Positions 1-8,124 of a stretch of DNA of 64,000 nt are shown one piece after another. Under the pieces are notes generated by a model that ran no database searches, had not been told where the DNA came from, and worked only from the letters and a program-made list of their open reading frames with translations. Both the position numbers and the translations under genes were made by a program. The stretch covers positions 930,001 to 994,000 of the forward strand of contig NZ_LR824569.1 of NCBI RefSeq assembly GCF_903969135.1, given 5' to 3'. The stretch is from Chryseobacterium sp. JV274. GTDB taxonomy: Bacteria > Bacteroidota > Bacteroidia > Flavobacteriales > Weeksellaceae. The stretch's first letter is position 1. Each line of letters starts with the position of its first letter.

Positions 1-197
1 CTTTGTCATCAGATTATTATCAAAAATTAAAACAAAAAAAAACACAGCTTCCAGAGTTCAGGAAAAATATTTATACCGTTGAAATAATTGATTTTATTCT
101 AAATCTTTTAAAAACAAATGAGAAAACCAAACAACAGATAATAGAAGATTACAGAATCCCCAAAACCACTTTATACAAATGGATAAAAAAATACTGA
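1..197 (+). CDS. C-terminal end of a helix-turn-helix protein (cut by window edge)
   Basis: Open from the left edge to the TGA at 195-197. The last ~45 residues hold a transposase-OrfA-like HTH (IIEDYRIPKTTLYKWIKKY). It aligns closely with the C-terminus of the 139-residue protein at 9315-9734: both read QLPxFRKxxYTxEIIDFxLxLL and then YRIPKxTLxKWIxKY. The true start is therefore probably ~75 codons upstream, outside the window. A DNA-binding role is inferred from the HTH. No transposase catalytic ORF or inverted repeat lies next to it, so I read it as a small regulator family rather than part of an insertion sequence. Confidence 0.6.
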   Translation, partial: LSSDYYQKLKQKKTQLPEFRKNIYTVEIIDFILNLLKTNEKTKQQIIEDYRIPKTTLYKWIKKY

Positions 198-323
198 TTG
201 AGCTTTGAACTCCTATAAATCAAGATTTTTAGTTGCTGCATACATTCCAATATCCCTCTATTGAATGTATGCTTTCCTTTTAATTTTTTATAAACTTACG
301 ATTCTATAACACAAATGAAAAGT

Positions 324-371
324 GTATCACTGCGGGATTTCGGTCCTGCAGCATGATACGAAGATGTATCA
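324..371. other. Strong stem-loop with a mutually exclusive alternative stem
   Basis: GTATCA (324-329) and CTGCGGGA (330-337) pair with TCCTGCAG (344-351, one G-T) and TGATAC (354-359), giving 14 base pairs with a 2-nt bulge and a 6-nt loop. TGATAC (354-359) can instead pair with a second GTATCA at 366-371. No U-tract follows, so it is not a standard terminator. It could be a leader or small-RNA structure or a dispersed palindrome; its role is unknown. Confidence 0.5.
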
Positions 372-509
372 AAATAACGGTCAAAAAAATAAGGATTGGT
401 TTGTCTCCAAAACAAAGTAATAATGATTGAATTCTATGAATATAGTTTAGTATTACATTTCTATTTTTTATCCCCAACCTTTTTTTAAGAATTTATTCAT
501 TAATTCTCA

Positions 510-544
510 GGGGAATTTTATTTTTGGTTGGGGAATTTTATTTT
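510..544. repeat. 15-bp direct repeat, 20-bp spacing
   Basis: GGGGAATTTTATTTT occurs at 510-524 and again at 530-544, two helical turns apart. It could be a tandem binding site or a chance low-complexity duplication. Confidence 0.45.
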
Positions 545-550
545 AAATAC

Positions 551-580
551 AAAAACCTCTGAAACAGAGGTTTTTTATGA
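551..580. terminator. Bidirectional intrinsic terminator
   Basis: A perfect 10-bp stem (551-560 with 566-575) has the loop GAAAC and is flanked by A and T tracts. It lies downstream of the minus-strand gene block that ends at 628-3780 and can also stop plus-strand transcription from the left. Confidence 0.75.
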
Positions 581-627
581 TCATAAACTTACGAGCTTAT
601 CCAAGCTTTTCATATTAATCCAGCTTA

Positions 628-708
628 TCAGCCAATAGGAAGTCCACAGGCATTCAGAGTGCAGATCATTACCAGTACAATACTGGATAATTTCATAGTT
701 TTCATCAT
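628..708 (-). CDS. Putative 26-residue small lipoprotein
   Basis: This short ORF starts with two adjacent ATGs (706-708, 703-705) only six bases after the stop of the SDR gene at 715. The product is MMKTMKLSSIVLVMICTLNA followed by CGLPIG. It has a basic N-terminus, a hydrophobic core and a lipobox-like L-N-A-C, so the mature peptide would be only six residues on a lipidated Cys. The placement suggests the last gene of the AraC/SDR operon. It may instead be the decayed stump of a longer lipoprotein. Function unknown. Confidence 0.4.
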   Translation of the reverse strand: MMKTMKLSSIVLVMICTLNACGLPIG

Positions 709-714
709 TCCATC

Positions 715-1467
715 TTATTGATTAGCTCCTCCATTCACCAGTAAATGCTGTCCGTTCACAAATGAAGAAAGATCACTTGCAAAAAATTCCGCAATATTGG
801 CTACATCTTCCACTTCTGCCAATCTCCCCATCGGGCAACTTTCAATCAATGATTTTCTCAGTTCAGGATAGCTTCTTTCTTCTGCAAAAATTCCTGAATG
901 GTCTACAGCGAAAGGAATAATGGTATTCACCGTTACCCCACGGTGTCCTATTTCTTTTGAAAGTACATCCACAAGATATCTGGGGGTTGTTTTACTTCCA
1001 CCATATACTGCCATACCCTGCACAGGAAAAGCTGTAGTAGACGATGCCACATAGATAATCCGTCCGTTGTTCTCTACATTCAGAGCGGCTTGCTGCATGG
1101 TGAAATAAGCTCCTTTGGTATTGATTGAAAACAGTCTGTCAAACTGCTCTTCAGTAAACGCTGTTACAGGAGTTTCTACCATTTCAATACCGGCATTGGC
1201 AACCACGATGTCTATTTTCCCGAATGCTTTTCTGGCTTCCTCAAAAAGATACGTAATTTCAGTCACTTTACTTACATCTGCCTGTACAGAAATCACATTG
1301 CTTCCCATTGCTTTGATGGTGCTTTCCACCTCATCTGCAGAAGCTTTATCCCGTGAATAGTTTAATACGATATCAGCGCCCAAAGCAGCATAACGTTCTG
1401 CGATAGCTTTTCCTAAACCTCTTCCTGAGCCTGTAATAATGGCTACTTTATTTTGTAATGAATTCAT
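715..1467 (-). CDS. SDR-family NAD(P)-dependent oxidoreductase
   Basis: A 250-residue classical short-chain dehydrogenase of usual length, cytoplasmic. The cofactor motif TGSGRGLG is at residues 12-19, ANAG at 90-93, the catalytic Ser around 142-143 and YxxxK at Y155/K159. The C-terminus has the familiar NGxxLxVNGG pattern. The substrate cannot be read from sequence. It is the third gene of a minus-strand operon (SDR 2011-2751, DUF1097 1516-2001, this gene), with 48 bp separating it from the DUF1097 gene. The AraC regulator at 2848-3780 lies upstream and may control the set. The two SDRs of this operon are related but not recent duplicates. Confidence 0.9.
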   Translation of the reverse strand: MNSLQNKVAIITGSGRGLGKAIAERYAALGADIVLNYSRDKASADEVESTIKAMGSNVISVQADVSKVTEITYLFEEARKAFGKIDIVVANAGIEMVETPVTAFTEEQFDRLFSINTKGAYFTMQQAALNVENNGRIIYVASSTTAFPVQGMAVYGGSKTTPRYLVDVLSKEIGHRGVTVNTIIPFAVDHSGIFAEERSYPELRKSLIESCPMGRLAEVEDVANIAEFFASDLSSFVNGQHLLVNGGANQ

Positions 1468-1515
1468 TATTTTTGATTTTTTAATTTGAATAATAATTGT
1501 GTTTAAAAATAAATT

Positions 1516-2001
1516 TTATTGAGTGGATGATTCCGGCACCTGTTTTTCATGGATAGTTTCAACGACCTTGTTATTCAGCCAGGCAAAGAAAAATCCGGCA
1601 ATGATGGGTATCAGTAATTTTAATATCGGGAGCGGTTCCAATGGCGGGTGAACTCCAAACAAAATAATCAATCCTAAAAACCATGCGGGTATGTTATTCA
1701 GCTTTTGGGTTCCTGCGAAATACGCTAATGATCCTATGTAAAAAAATACAGACACCGGAAACCCAAATGCCCCGATAAATTGTCCCAAAAACCCGGATGT
1801 CAACTGAATCAGTACCGCCATTCCCATTCCCAGAATAATCTGTAAAAATGCCCATAGAGAACTGTGCCACTTTTTACCGAAAATATAGAAACTCACCCAG
1901 GCTATGAACATCACCCACGTAGGCCATTGCTGTGAAAAAGAAACAGTGACGGCAATGGCCCCGAAAAGGCCGAATGCGGCTGCAATTGGTAAAGTTTTCA
2001 T
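1516..2001 (-). CDS. DUF1097-family membrane protein
   Basis: A 161-residue protein with about five hydrophobic helices, the first beginning at residue ~4 and the last ending near 145, followed by a short polar tail. The length and the pattern of short, glycine-rich helices match DUF1097 (YcdZ-like) inner-membrane proteins, whose function is not established. It starts 9 bp after the SDR at 2011-2751 and is followed by another SDR, so it is very likely co-transcribed. A transport or channel role for whatever the SDRs act on is only a guess. Confidence 0.7.
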   Translation of the reverse strand: MKTLPIAAAFGLFGAIAVTVSFSQQWPTWVMFIAWVSFYIFGKKWHSSLWAFLQIILGMGMAVLIQLTSGFLGQFIGAFGFPVSVFFYIGSLAYFAGTQKLNNIPAWFLGLIILFGVHPPLEPLPILKLLIPIIAGFFFAWLNNKVVETIHEKQVPESSTQ

Positions 2002-2010
2002 ACTATATGA

Positions 2011-2751
2011 TTATGCCATAGCACCGTTTACCCCAATGGTTTGTCCGCTGATCCATTTCGCATCATCTCCGGCAAGAAAAACCACAATTTTCGCAATATC
2101 CCCAGGTTCTCCCAAGCGGTTAAATGCATTTAAAGAAGCTAGCCTGTCTATCACTTCCTGTGATTTACCGGTAGTAAAAAGTTCCGTATTGGTAGGTCCC
2201 GGAAGAATTGCATTTACATTGATTCCTCTGTTGCCAACTTCTTTTGCAAATACACGGGTCAATTGTTCTACAGCAGCTTTTGTTGCTACATAAGTGCCAT
2301 AAGAAGGCATCATCAGTCTTGTAGTAGAAGATGAAAAATTAATGATACTTCCATTGTCGGTCAGCCTGGCAGCTGCCTCTCTTAAGGTATTGAATGTCCC
2401 TTTTACATTAATATCGAACTGACGTGTAAAGTCCTCATCAGTAGTGTCTTTGATCAGTTTGGTAATCATAACACCGGCATTGTTTACAAGAACATCCAGT
2501 TTTCCATAATGGCCGACAGCCTGATCAAACAATTGTTTTACAGCCTCAGGACTGCTTACATCCGCCTGTATGGCAATGGCCTCACCTCCATTGGATTCTA
2601 TTAAGGCTACAACATCTTCTGCAGCCTCTTTTCCACCTGCATAATTGACGATAACTTTTGCTCCTGCTGACGCAAGCTGTTGAGCTATTTCAGCTCCGAT
2701 TCCTCTTGACGCTCCGGTCACAAGGATCACTTTGTTGTTTAATGTACTCAT
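2011..2751 (-). CDS. SDR-family oxidoreductase (FabG-like)
   Basis: A 246-residue classical SDR with TGASRGIG at residues 12-19, NNAG at 90-93, a catalytic Ser in the run near 140-142, and Y154/K158 of YxxxK. The overall pattern (C-terminal ISGQTIGVNG) is that of 3-oxoacyl-reductase-like SDRs, but a stand-alone copy beside DUF1097 and an AraC regulator suggests an accessory reductase rather than the housekeeping FabG. It is the first gene of the minus-strand operon, 96 bp downstream of the AraC-family gene. Confidence 0.9.
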   Translation of the reverse strand: MSTLNNKVILVTGASRGIGAEIAQQLASAGAKVIVNYAGGKEAAEDVVALIESNGGEAIAIQADVSSPEAVKQLFDQAVGHYGKLDVLVNNAGVMITKLIKDTTDEDFTRQFDINVKGTFNTLREAAARLTDNGSIINFSSSTTRLMMPSYGTYVATKAAVEQLTRVFAKEVGNRGINVNAILPGPTNTELFTTGKSQEVIDRLASLNAFNRLGEPGDIAKIVVFLAGDDAKWISGQTIGVNGAMA

Positions 2752-2847
2752 ATTACTTTGTTTTTATCAATGTTAATTTGATAGGACAAAGTTGATACAT
2801 TACGCTCATCAAGGACGTACAAGAATTATAGCAGATGTTGCAAATAT

Positions 2848-3780
2848 CTAAGATTGGCTTCCAAAATACTGTTTTCTGTATTCTGCGGGGCTTATTGAAG
2901 TGTGTTTTTTGAAATAATTGCTGAAATGAGGAGTTTCAAGAAAGCCTAATCTTGCTGCAATCTCTTTAATACTGAGTTTTTCATTCTGAAGCATGACTTT
3001 GGCCTCAGTTGTCGTTTTATCGGCAATCCATGAGCTGATTGTTTTTCCCGTTTTACTACTGATAACACTGGAAAGATAATTGACATGCAGGGCCTGCAGG
3101 TAGGCATAGTCCTGAACTCTTAACTGAGCATTTGTTTTTCCGCTGATCAGATCTCTGAAATGCCGTTCTACATTCAGTTTGAAAGTTTTAACAATCTGTG
3201 AACTGCGATTCCCTTCATAAATAGGGTCATAATCCTGAAAAAAATATTCTTTGATCTTTAACAGTAATGCAATCACTAGAGCTCCGATAATCTTATTTTT
3301 ATATAAAGAATGTCCTTTATACTCTTTGTGTATCAATCTATATAACTCTTCTATCTGGCCGAATTGCTGCTGTGACAAAACCCGGGGAGCAATAACTTCT
3401 GACAAAAGAAAAGAAAAATCCCGATAGACATCATCATGTACATATTCTTTCAAAAAGCCTTCTCCAAAAGTGATAAGACATGTATGCTTCAGTTTTTCCC
3501 ATTCAAAAATCCTGTAATTTCCGGGGTTGGTAAAGTATACGGTATCTGAGGTCACTTCAAACCGCTGGTCATCTATCGTATAATGTCCGAATGCACTCTT
3601 TATAAATAAAAAACTGAAGTAGTTTGGTCGAAAAGGCTCAGAACGGAAGGGTAAATCTTTGAATGTTTCTTCTAAATGATGAATGGTAAAGCCAGATTCC
3701 ACTTCCAGATAATCAACAGGAAGATCCAGCTGCTGATAAAGCTCACGGAGTGTCCGGACATTCAGTTTATCGTTTGCCAT
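2848..3780 (-). CDS. AraC-family transcriptional regulator
   Basis: A 310-residue protein. Residues ~20-200 form a cupin-like ligand-binding part. The C-terminal ~100 residues carry the double HTH typical of AraC/XylS; the second helix pair is clear (IKEIAARLGFLETPHFSNYF, then an SPAEYR motif). Position and orientation, directly upstream of the SDR/DUF1097/SDR genes on the same strand with a 96-bp gap, suggest it regulates them. This arrangement is common in flavobacteria. The inducer is unknown. Confidence 0.9.
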   Translation of the reverse strand: MANDKLNVRTLRELYQQLDLPVDYLEVESGFTIHHLEETFKDLPFRSEPFRPNYFSFLFIKSAFGHYTIDDQRFEVTSDTVYFTNPGNYRIFEWEKLKHTCLITFGEGFLKEYVHDDVYRDFSFLLSEVIAPRVLSQQQFGQIEELYRLIHKEYKGHSLYKNKIIGALVIALLLKIKEYFFQDYDPIYEGNRSSQIVKTFKLNVERHFRDLISGKTNAQLRVQDYAYLQALHVNYLSSVISSKTGKTISSWIADKTTTEAKVMLQNEKLSIKEIAARLGFLETPHFSNYFKKHTSISPAEYRKQYFGSQS

Positions 3781-4037
3781 TGCATTAATTTTAGGTAAAT
3801 TTAAAAATTTAATCGAGCCTTTCTACATGAAATATTGTTTACTGTGAAAAATTTCTTAAAATAAAAAGAAGAAATACTTTCTCTTAACGACTGGGAAACA
3901 AATCACAAAAGAAAACTTTTGTGGAAGGATTCATAATGGATTAGAAATTCCTTCAATGCTTCCTTGCTGAACAACCATAAACAAAATTCTGGTTATCAGT
4001 ACTTTAAAACACATGCATTAAAAAAATTAAGAAAAGC

Positions 4038-4069
4038 TTTGTTTTTATGACCAATCGGTCATATATTTG
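4038..4069 (+). promoter_or_regulatory. Promoter of the tetR gene with operator between its elements
   Basis: TTTG (4038-4041) is followed after 20 bp by TATATTTG (4062-4069), an exact fit to the Bacteroidota TAnnTTTG -7 element. The palindrome ATGACC-AATC-GGTCAT (4047-4062) fills the spacer and touches the -7 box, so bound repressor would block RNA polymerase. Confidence 0.75.
4047..4062. promoter_or_regulatory. TetR operator 1 (autoregulatory)
   Basis: The 16-bp inverted repeat ATGACC-N4-GGTCAT lies 27 bp upstream of the tetR start. An almost identical copy at 4695-4710 precedes the SDR gene. The pair and its placement strongly indicate the binding sites of the TetR protein encoded between them. 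Confidence 0.8.
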
Positions 4070-4089
4070 TATCATTATTTAAAGGTATC

Positions 4090-4677
4090 ATGGCAAAAGG
4101 TGAAGAAACCAGACAGTTCATTATAGAAAAAGCAGCTCCTATTTTTAACACAAAAGGGATTGCAGCTACTTCTATGAGCGATATTATGGAGGCAACCAAA
4201 TTGTCTAAAGGCAGTATGTATGTTCACTTTGAAAATAAGGATGTTCTTGCCTGTGCTGCCGTTGAGCATAACATGAAACTATTAAGTGATAAACTCCAAA
4301 AAGTTTTGAGCGGGCATACAACTTCCGAAGAGCAATTATTAGCATATATTGATTTTTTTAGTGATCCCAATCACCCACCGGTTGTTGGAGGCTGTCCTTT
4401 ATTAAATTTTGGAATGGAGGCTGATGACACTAATCCTGTAGTCAAAGAAAAGGTAAACCGTGCCATTAAACAGGGACAGGAATTACTTTCCGGTATTATT
4501 GAAAAGGGAATTGCTAATAAAGAGTTCAGAGCAGACTGGAATCCGGCTGATTTTGCAACAGTTCTTTTTGCCATGCTTGAAGGAGGTCATTTGATGTCAA
4601 GAATGTCTGGTAATAATGACAGAATGGAGGTTATTGGCAATAGCCTGAAAAAAATGATAGAAGAAAATAGAGTGTAA
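4090..4677 (+). CDS. TetR/AcrR-family transcriptional repressor
   Basis: A 195-residue protein with an N-terminal TetR HTH (residues ~9-57: RQFIIEKAAPIFNTKG, then TSMSDIMEATKLSKGSMYVH and FENKDVL) and a helical C-terminal ligand domain of typical length. It lies between two near-identical palindromes: one inside its own promoter and one in front of the SDR gene at 4771-5577. That predicts autorepression plus control of the SDR. Families of this type respond to electrophiles or small hydrophobic compounds; the actual ligand is unknown. Confidence 0.93.
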   Translation: MAKGEETRQFIIEKAAPIFNTKGIAATSMSDIMEATKLSKGSMYVHFENKDVLACAAVEHNMKLLSDKLQKVLSGHTTSEEQLLAYIDFFSDPNHPPVVGGCPLLNFGMEADDTNPVVKEKVNRAIKQGQELLSGIIEKGIANKEFRADWNPADFATVLFAMLEGGHLMSRMSGNNDRMEVIGNSLKKMIEENRV

Positions 4678-4694
4678 TTTTTTTTATCAAAAAT

Positions 4695-4710
4695 ATGACC
4701 GATCGGTCAT
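4695..4710. promoter_or_regulatory. TetR operator 2 (in front of the SDR gene)
   Basis: ATGACCGATCGGTCAT is a perfect 16-bp palindrome sharing both half-sites with operator 1. It lies 17 bp after the tetR stop and 60 bp before the SDR start. No clear TAnnTTTG is seen between it and the gene. Confidence 0.8.
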
Positions 4711-4770
4711 TTAAATTAAAAAGAAAACTTTAAAAAGTATAATCATAACAATTAATTAAAAAACAAAACA

Positions 4771-5577
4771 ATGTCAAAAACAGTTTTAATTACAGGGGCG
4801 TCAAAAGGTTTCGGAAAAGCATGGGCAGAAGCTTTTTTAGCAAAAGGATACAATGTAGCGGCAACAGCCAGAAATGTAGAAACACTTAATGATTTAAAAG
4901 AAAAATATGGAGATTCTGTATTGCCTTTAACCTTAGATGTAGACAAACGGGAAGAATCTTTGGCTGTGGCTCAAAAGGTACAACAGCACTTTGGCAGCAT
5001 TGATATCTTGATCAATAATGCGGGGTATGCATTAACGGGTGCTATTGAAGAAACGAATGAACAGGAAGCCAGAGCACAGTTTGAAACCAATTTCTTTGGA
5101 ACTCTGTGGCTTACGCAGGCTGTACTTCCTATTATGAGAGATCAGAAAAGCGGCCATATCATTCAGGTATCTTCTATTCTGGGATTGGCAACTTTACCAA
5201 CAATGGGACTTTATAATGCTTCTAAATTTGCATTGGAAGGGTTAAGTGAAACTCTAGCTACAGAGGTAAAAGAATTCGGTATTCATGTTACTTTGGTAGA
5301 ACCTAACGGCTATGCTTCCAATATCTGGCATACAGGAATTAATACCCAAAGCAACCCCGTTTATGATGGTCTTAAAAAAGCCTTTTCGGAAGCTGAGAAC
5401 TCTTTCGGAAATGTAGAAGCCACAGCACCGGCATTGATAAAATTAGCCGAAACTGAAAATCCTCCATTGCGTTTATTGCTTGGGAAAGTCGCTCTTACTT
5501 TTGTAAAACAAAATTATGAACAGCGATTAAAAGTCTGGGAAGAATGGAATGAAGTATCCGTAGAAGCTCACGGATAA
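4771..5577 (+). CDS. SDR-family oxidoreductase under TetR control
   Basis: A 268-residue classical SDR with TGASKGFG at residues 8-15, NNAG at 82-85, Ser134/135, and Y148/K152 of YxxxK. After the core comes VEPNGYASNIW, the usual substrate-loop region, and a C-terminal helical extension. Cytoplasmic NAD(P)-dependent reductase or dehydrogenase; substrate unknown. The tetR gene lies directly upstream and a TetR palindrome lies in the intergenic region, so it is probably induced by the TetR ligand and may act on it. Confidence 0.92.
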   Translation: MSKTVLITGASKGFGKAWAEAFLAKGYNVAATARNVETLNDLKEKYGDSVLPLTLDVDKREESLAVAQKVQQHFGSIDILINNAGYALTGAIEETNEQEARAQFETNFFGTLWLTQAVLPIMRDQKSGHIIQVSSILGLATLPTMGLYNASKFALEGLSETLATEVKEFGIHVTLVEPNGYASNIWHTGINTQSNPVYDGLKKAFSEAENSFGNVEATAPALIKLAETENPPLRLLLGKVALTFVKQNYEQRLKVWEEWNEVSVEAHG

Positions 5578-5600
5578 TTTTTCAGAAAATACAATCATAA

Positions 5601-5640
5601 AATAAGCTCCGTTTTTGTATAAAACGGAGCTTATTTTTTA
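5601..5640. terminator. Bidirectional terminator between convergent genes
   Basis: A perfect 15-bp stem (5601-5615 with 5621-5635) has the loop TGTAT. A T-rich tract on the plus side and an A-rich one on the other let it serve both the SDR (4771-5577, plus) and the WGR gene (5661-6518, minus). Confidence 0.9.
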
Positions 5641-5660
5641 TCTTTTAAAAAAGGAATCTG

Positions 5661-6518
5661 TTATTTTCTTAACTCACAGATCTCTTTTACTAATTTAGGG
5701 TACATCTTCTGAAGATCAGTGCCTCCTTTTGGCTCACGCTTCATCTGGCGGTTCATACCGTCATAATGATTATCCGGATACTGCTCATCCACCACATCTC
5801 TTATTTCTGACTCATCCTCATTGTCATGATTTTCGGAATAGGCTTCATCTGATACATACAGAAGTCCTTCTCCCCAGCAATCACCAATATTAAAGCTATA
5901 TTTTCCACTTACAAATGACTGGATATCCTGCGTAATATCTTCAAAAAAATCTTTTCCTTTAAGGATCAGCCAGCATCGGAAATAAATAAATCCGTCATCA
6001 GAAAGGAAGCCATCAAAAACATATGTCCCTTTTTCTGATCTGAAATCACCTTCAAGGATAAAGGAAAGTTCAGCAATTTCGGCAGTATACAGTTCACTCA
6101 ATTTTTCCTGAAGGGTTTTTTCAAAAAGAATAAGTCTTTCTTTCCCAAATTTGGCAAGATAAGCCGTTAGATTTTCCAGGTGTTCATCAATATCATATTC
6201 ACTCCAATGGGCTTTTTTATATGTATTAGATTTTTCGATAGCTTCCCAGAAATAAATATCTGCTTTTTCATTTTCTGAAAGCTCTTTTTTCTGGGGTATT
6301 TCTTCGTTCTCCTGAATTTCAGTATATCCTTTTTTTATCTTTTGGCTGATGAGTTTCTCAGATTCCCGGATGCACTCTTGTTCGTCAGCAAATTCTTTAA
6401 TAGTTTCACGTCCTTTGGTTCCGGTTTTCCCGAATGCAATTTTTTGTATAGTTCCTGAATAGTCAATATTCCAAAATTTATCAGAAAGTTCTTCCTGATT
6501 GATAAAATTTCGTTTCAT
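5661..6518 (-). CDS. WGR and DUF4240 domain protein
   Basis: A 285-residue cytoplasmic protein. Residues ~10-68 match a WGR domain (KFWNIDYSGTIQKIAFGKTG, then the KEFADEQECIRESEKLISQKI helix and GYTEI). Residues ~87-205 match DUF4240: xFWEAIE, a helical middle, then LSDDGFIYFRCWLILKGKDF. A short charged tail follows. WGR domains are found in nucleic-acid- or poly(ADP-ribose)-related and MolR-like proteins; the role of this combination is not established. It is a single-gene unit convergent with the SDR upstream. Confidence 0.75.
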   Translation of the reverse strand: MKRNFINQEELSDKFWNIDYSGTIQKIAFGKTGTKGRETIKEFADEQECIRESEKLISQKIKKGYTEIQENEEIPQKKELSENEKADIYFWEAIEKSNTYKKAHWSEYDIDEHLENLTAYLAKFGKERLILFEKTLQEKLSELYTAEIAELSFILEGDFRSEKGTYVFDGFLSDDGFIYFRCWLILKGKDFFEDITQDIQSFVSGKYSFNIGDCWGEGLLYVSDEAYSENHDNEDESEIRDVVDEQYPDNHYDGMNRQMKREPKGGTDLQKMYPKLVKEICELRK

Positions 6519-6703
6519 AGAAGTTTATATAATGTGATAGGCCGAAAACCGTGTTTTCAGAAAAGCGAAACTACAAAAAAAATGAAGAACCAGGCGCCTT
6601 CTCCAACACGTCTTTTCACCAGATCAATCCTTATACTATTTCCTATTTACCACCTGTAGTGTCTATTTCGATACGAAATATGACTACTTGAGTACATTAC
6701 CCG

Positions 6704-6734
6704 TTTCCCTAGCGATTCTCAGAGCATAATTTTG
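6704..6734 (+). promoter_or_regulatory. Promoter of the epoxide hydrolase/Ohr operon
   Basis: TAATTTTG (6727-6734) matches TAnnTTTG. It is preceded after 20 bp by TTT (6704-6706) as an imperfect -33 element. It lies 47 bp before the start codon at 6782. Confidence 0.55.
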
Positions 6735-6781
6735 TCTCATCAAAAAAGAAAAACAAATCTAAATCTAAATACAACAAAACA

Positions 6782-8080
6782 ATGAAAACAACAATTTCAA
6801 ACATCCTGTTAGCAGCAACTTTTATTTTAAGTACTCCTGCAATATTCAAAGCGCAAGCTAATAACACCCATACGGCTTCGTCAAAATCTGACATCAGTAT
6901 CCGTCCTTTTCATATCAATATTCCACAATCTCAACTGGATGAACTCAAAAGAAGAATCTCGGAGACCCGTTTTCCTGATAAAGAGACAGTAAAAGATGCT
7001 TCTCAGGGAATTCAGCTCGCTCAGTTAAAAGAACTGATCACCTATTGGGGTAATGGTTATGACTGGAGAAAAGTAGAAAATAAGCTGAATGCGCTTCCAC
7101 AATTTGTAACAAAGATTGACGGACTTGATATTCAGTTCATTCATGTACGTTCAAAAGAATCTAATGCAATGCCCGTGATCCTTACTCATGGCTGGCCGGG
7201 TTCTCCACTGGAATTTATTGATGCCATAGGACCTCTGACTGATCCCGTGAAATATGGAGGAAAAGCAAGTGATGCATTTGATGTGATCATCCCAGCTATC
7301 CCAGGGTATGGTTTTTCAGAAATACCTACAGAACTGGGCTGGAATCCAGATCGTGTTGCCCGCGCCTGGGATGTTCTCATGAAAAGACTTGGTTACAAAA
7401 ACTATGTTTCTGAGGGTGGTGACCACGGTTCTGTAGTATCTGATGCTTTGGCAAAACAGGCTCCTTCAGGTCTTTTGGGGATTCACCTTACCATGCCGGC
7501 CACTATTCCTGCTGAGCTTGTAAAACCCATCAATGCAGGCGATCCTGTACCTGCCGGACTTTCCGCTTCAGAAGCACAGGCTTACAATGCAATGAGTACT
7601 TTCTTTGGAAGAAATGCAGCCTATGGAGGAATGATGGTAACACGTCCACAGACAACAGGGTATCTACTTTCTGATTCTCCAAGTGCTTTAGCTGCATTCC
7701 TTTACGAGAAGATCGCTGAATGGAGCGAAAGCGACCTCCACCCTGAAAATGTAATCGGCCGTGATGCGATTCTTGATGATATTACGCTTTACTGGCTTAC
7801 CAATACAGGAGCATCTTCTTCGCGTTTCTATTGGGAGAACAATAAAAATAACTTCAGCGCTGATGCACAGAAAACAAAAGACATTAAAGTTCCTGTAGCC
7901 ATTTCGGTATTTCCTCACGAGATTTACCAGGCTCCGGAAAGTTGGTCAAAACGTGCCTATCCTACTTTATATTATTATCATAAAGCTCTAAAAGGAGGAC
8001 ATTTTGCCGCCTGGGAACAGCCACAAGTCTTCACAGAAGAACTTAGAGCCGCTTTCAAAGATTTAAGAAAAAAACTTTAA
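6782..8080 (+). CDS. Exported epoxide hydrolase (EHN/alpha-beta hydrolase)
   Basis: 432 residues. Residues 1-~26 are a signal peptide. An epoxide-hydrolase N-terminal (EHN) region follows (~39-145, IRPFHINIPQSQLDELKRRI). The alpha/beta-hydrolase core has the oxyanion motif HGWPGS (136-141), the nucleophile in GGDHG (Asp214) and the catalytic His in GGHFAAWEQP (about His407). This is the microsomal-type epoxide hydrolase pattern, here predicted to act in the periplasm. The Ohr-type gene follows 44 bp downstream, giving a two-gene unit suited to detoxifying organic epoxides and peroxides. Natural substrate unknown. Confidence 0.9.
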   Translation: MKTTISNILLAATFILSTPAIFKAQANNTHTASSKSDISIRPFHINIPQSQLDELKRRISETRFPDKETVKDASQGIQLAQLKELITYWGNGYDWRKVENKLNALPQFVTKIDGLDIQFIHVRSKESNAMPVILTHGWPGSPLEFIDAIGPLTDPVKYGGKASDAFDVIIPAIPGYGFSEIPTELGWNPDRVARAWDVLMKRLGYKNYVSEGGDHGSVVSDALAKQAPSGLLGIHLTMPATIPAELVKPINAGDPVPAGLSASEAQAYNAMSTFFGRNAAYGGMMVTRPQTTGYLLSDSPSALAAFLYEKIAEWSESDLHPENVIGRDAILDDITLYWLTNTGASSSRFYWENNKNNFSADAQKTKDIKVPVAISVFPHEIYQAPESWSKRAYPTLYYYHKALKGGHFAAWEQPQVFTEELRAAFKDLRKKL

Positions 8081-8124
8081 TAAGAGATCAATCAACAATA
8101 TTTTTCAATCTAAATAATAAAAAT

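Larger units (their letters stand above)
198..627. other. 430-bp intergenic stretch
   Basis: No ORF of plausible coding quality was seen here. It holds a strong stem-loop (324-359) with a competing second stem (354-371), a 15-bp direct repeat at 510-524 and 530-544, and a perfect terminator-like hairpin at 551-575. These are listed separately. Confidence 0.6.

Noticed and set aside
510..575. Short CRISPR-like repeats
   Set aside because: Only two copies of a 15-bp A/T-rich repeat, no spacers and no cas genes.
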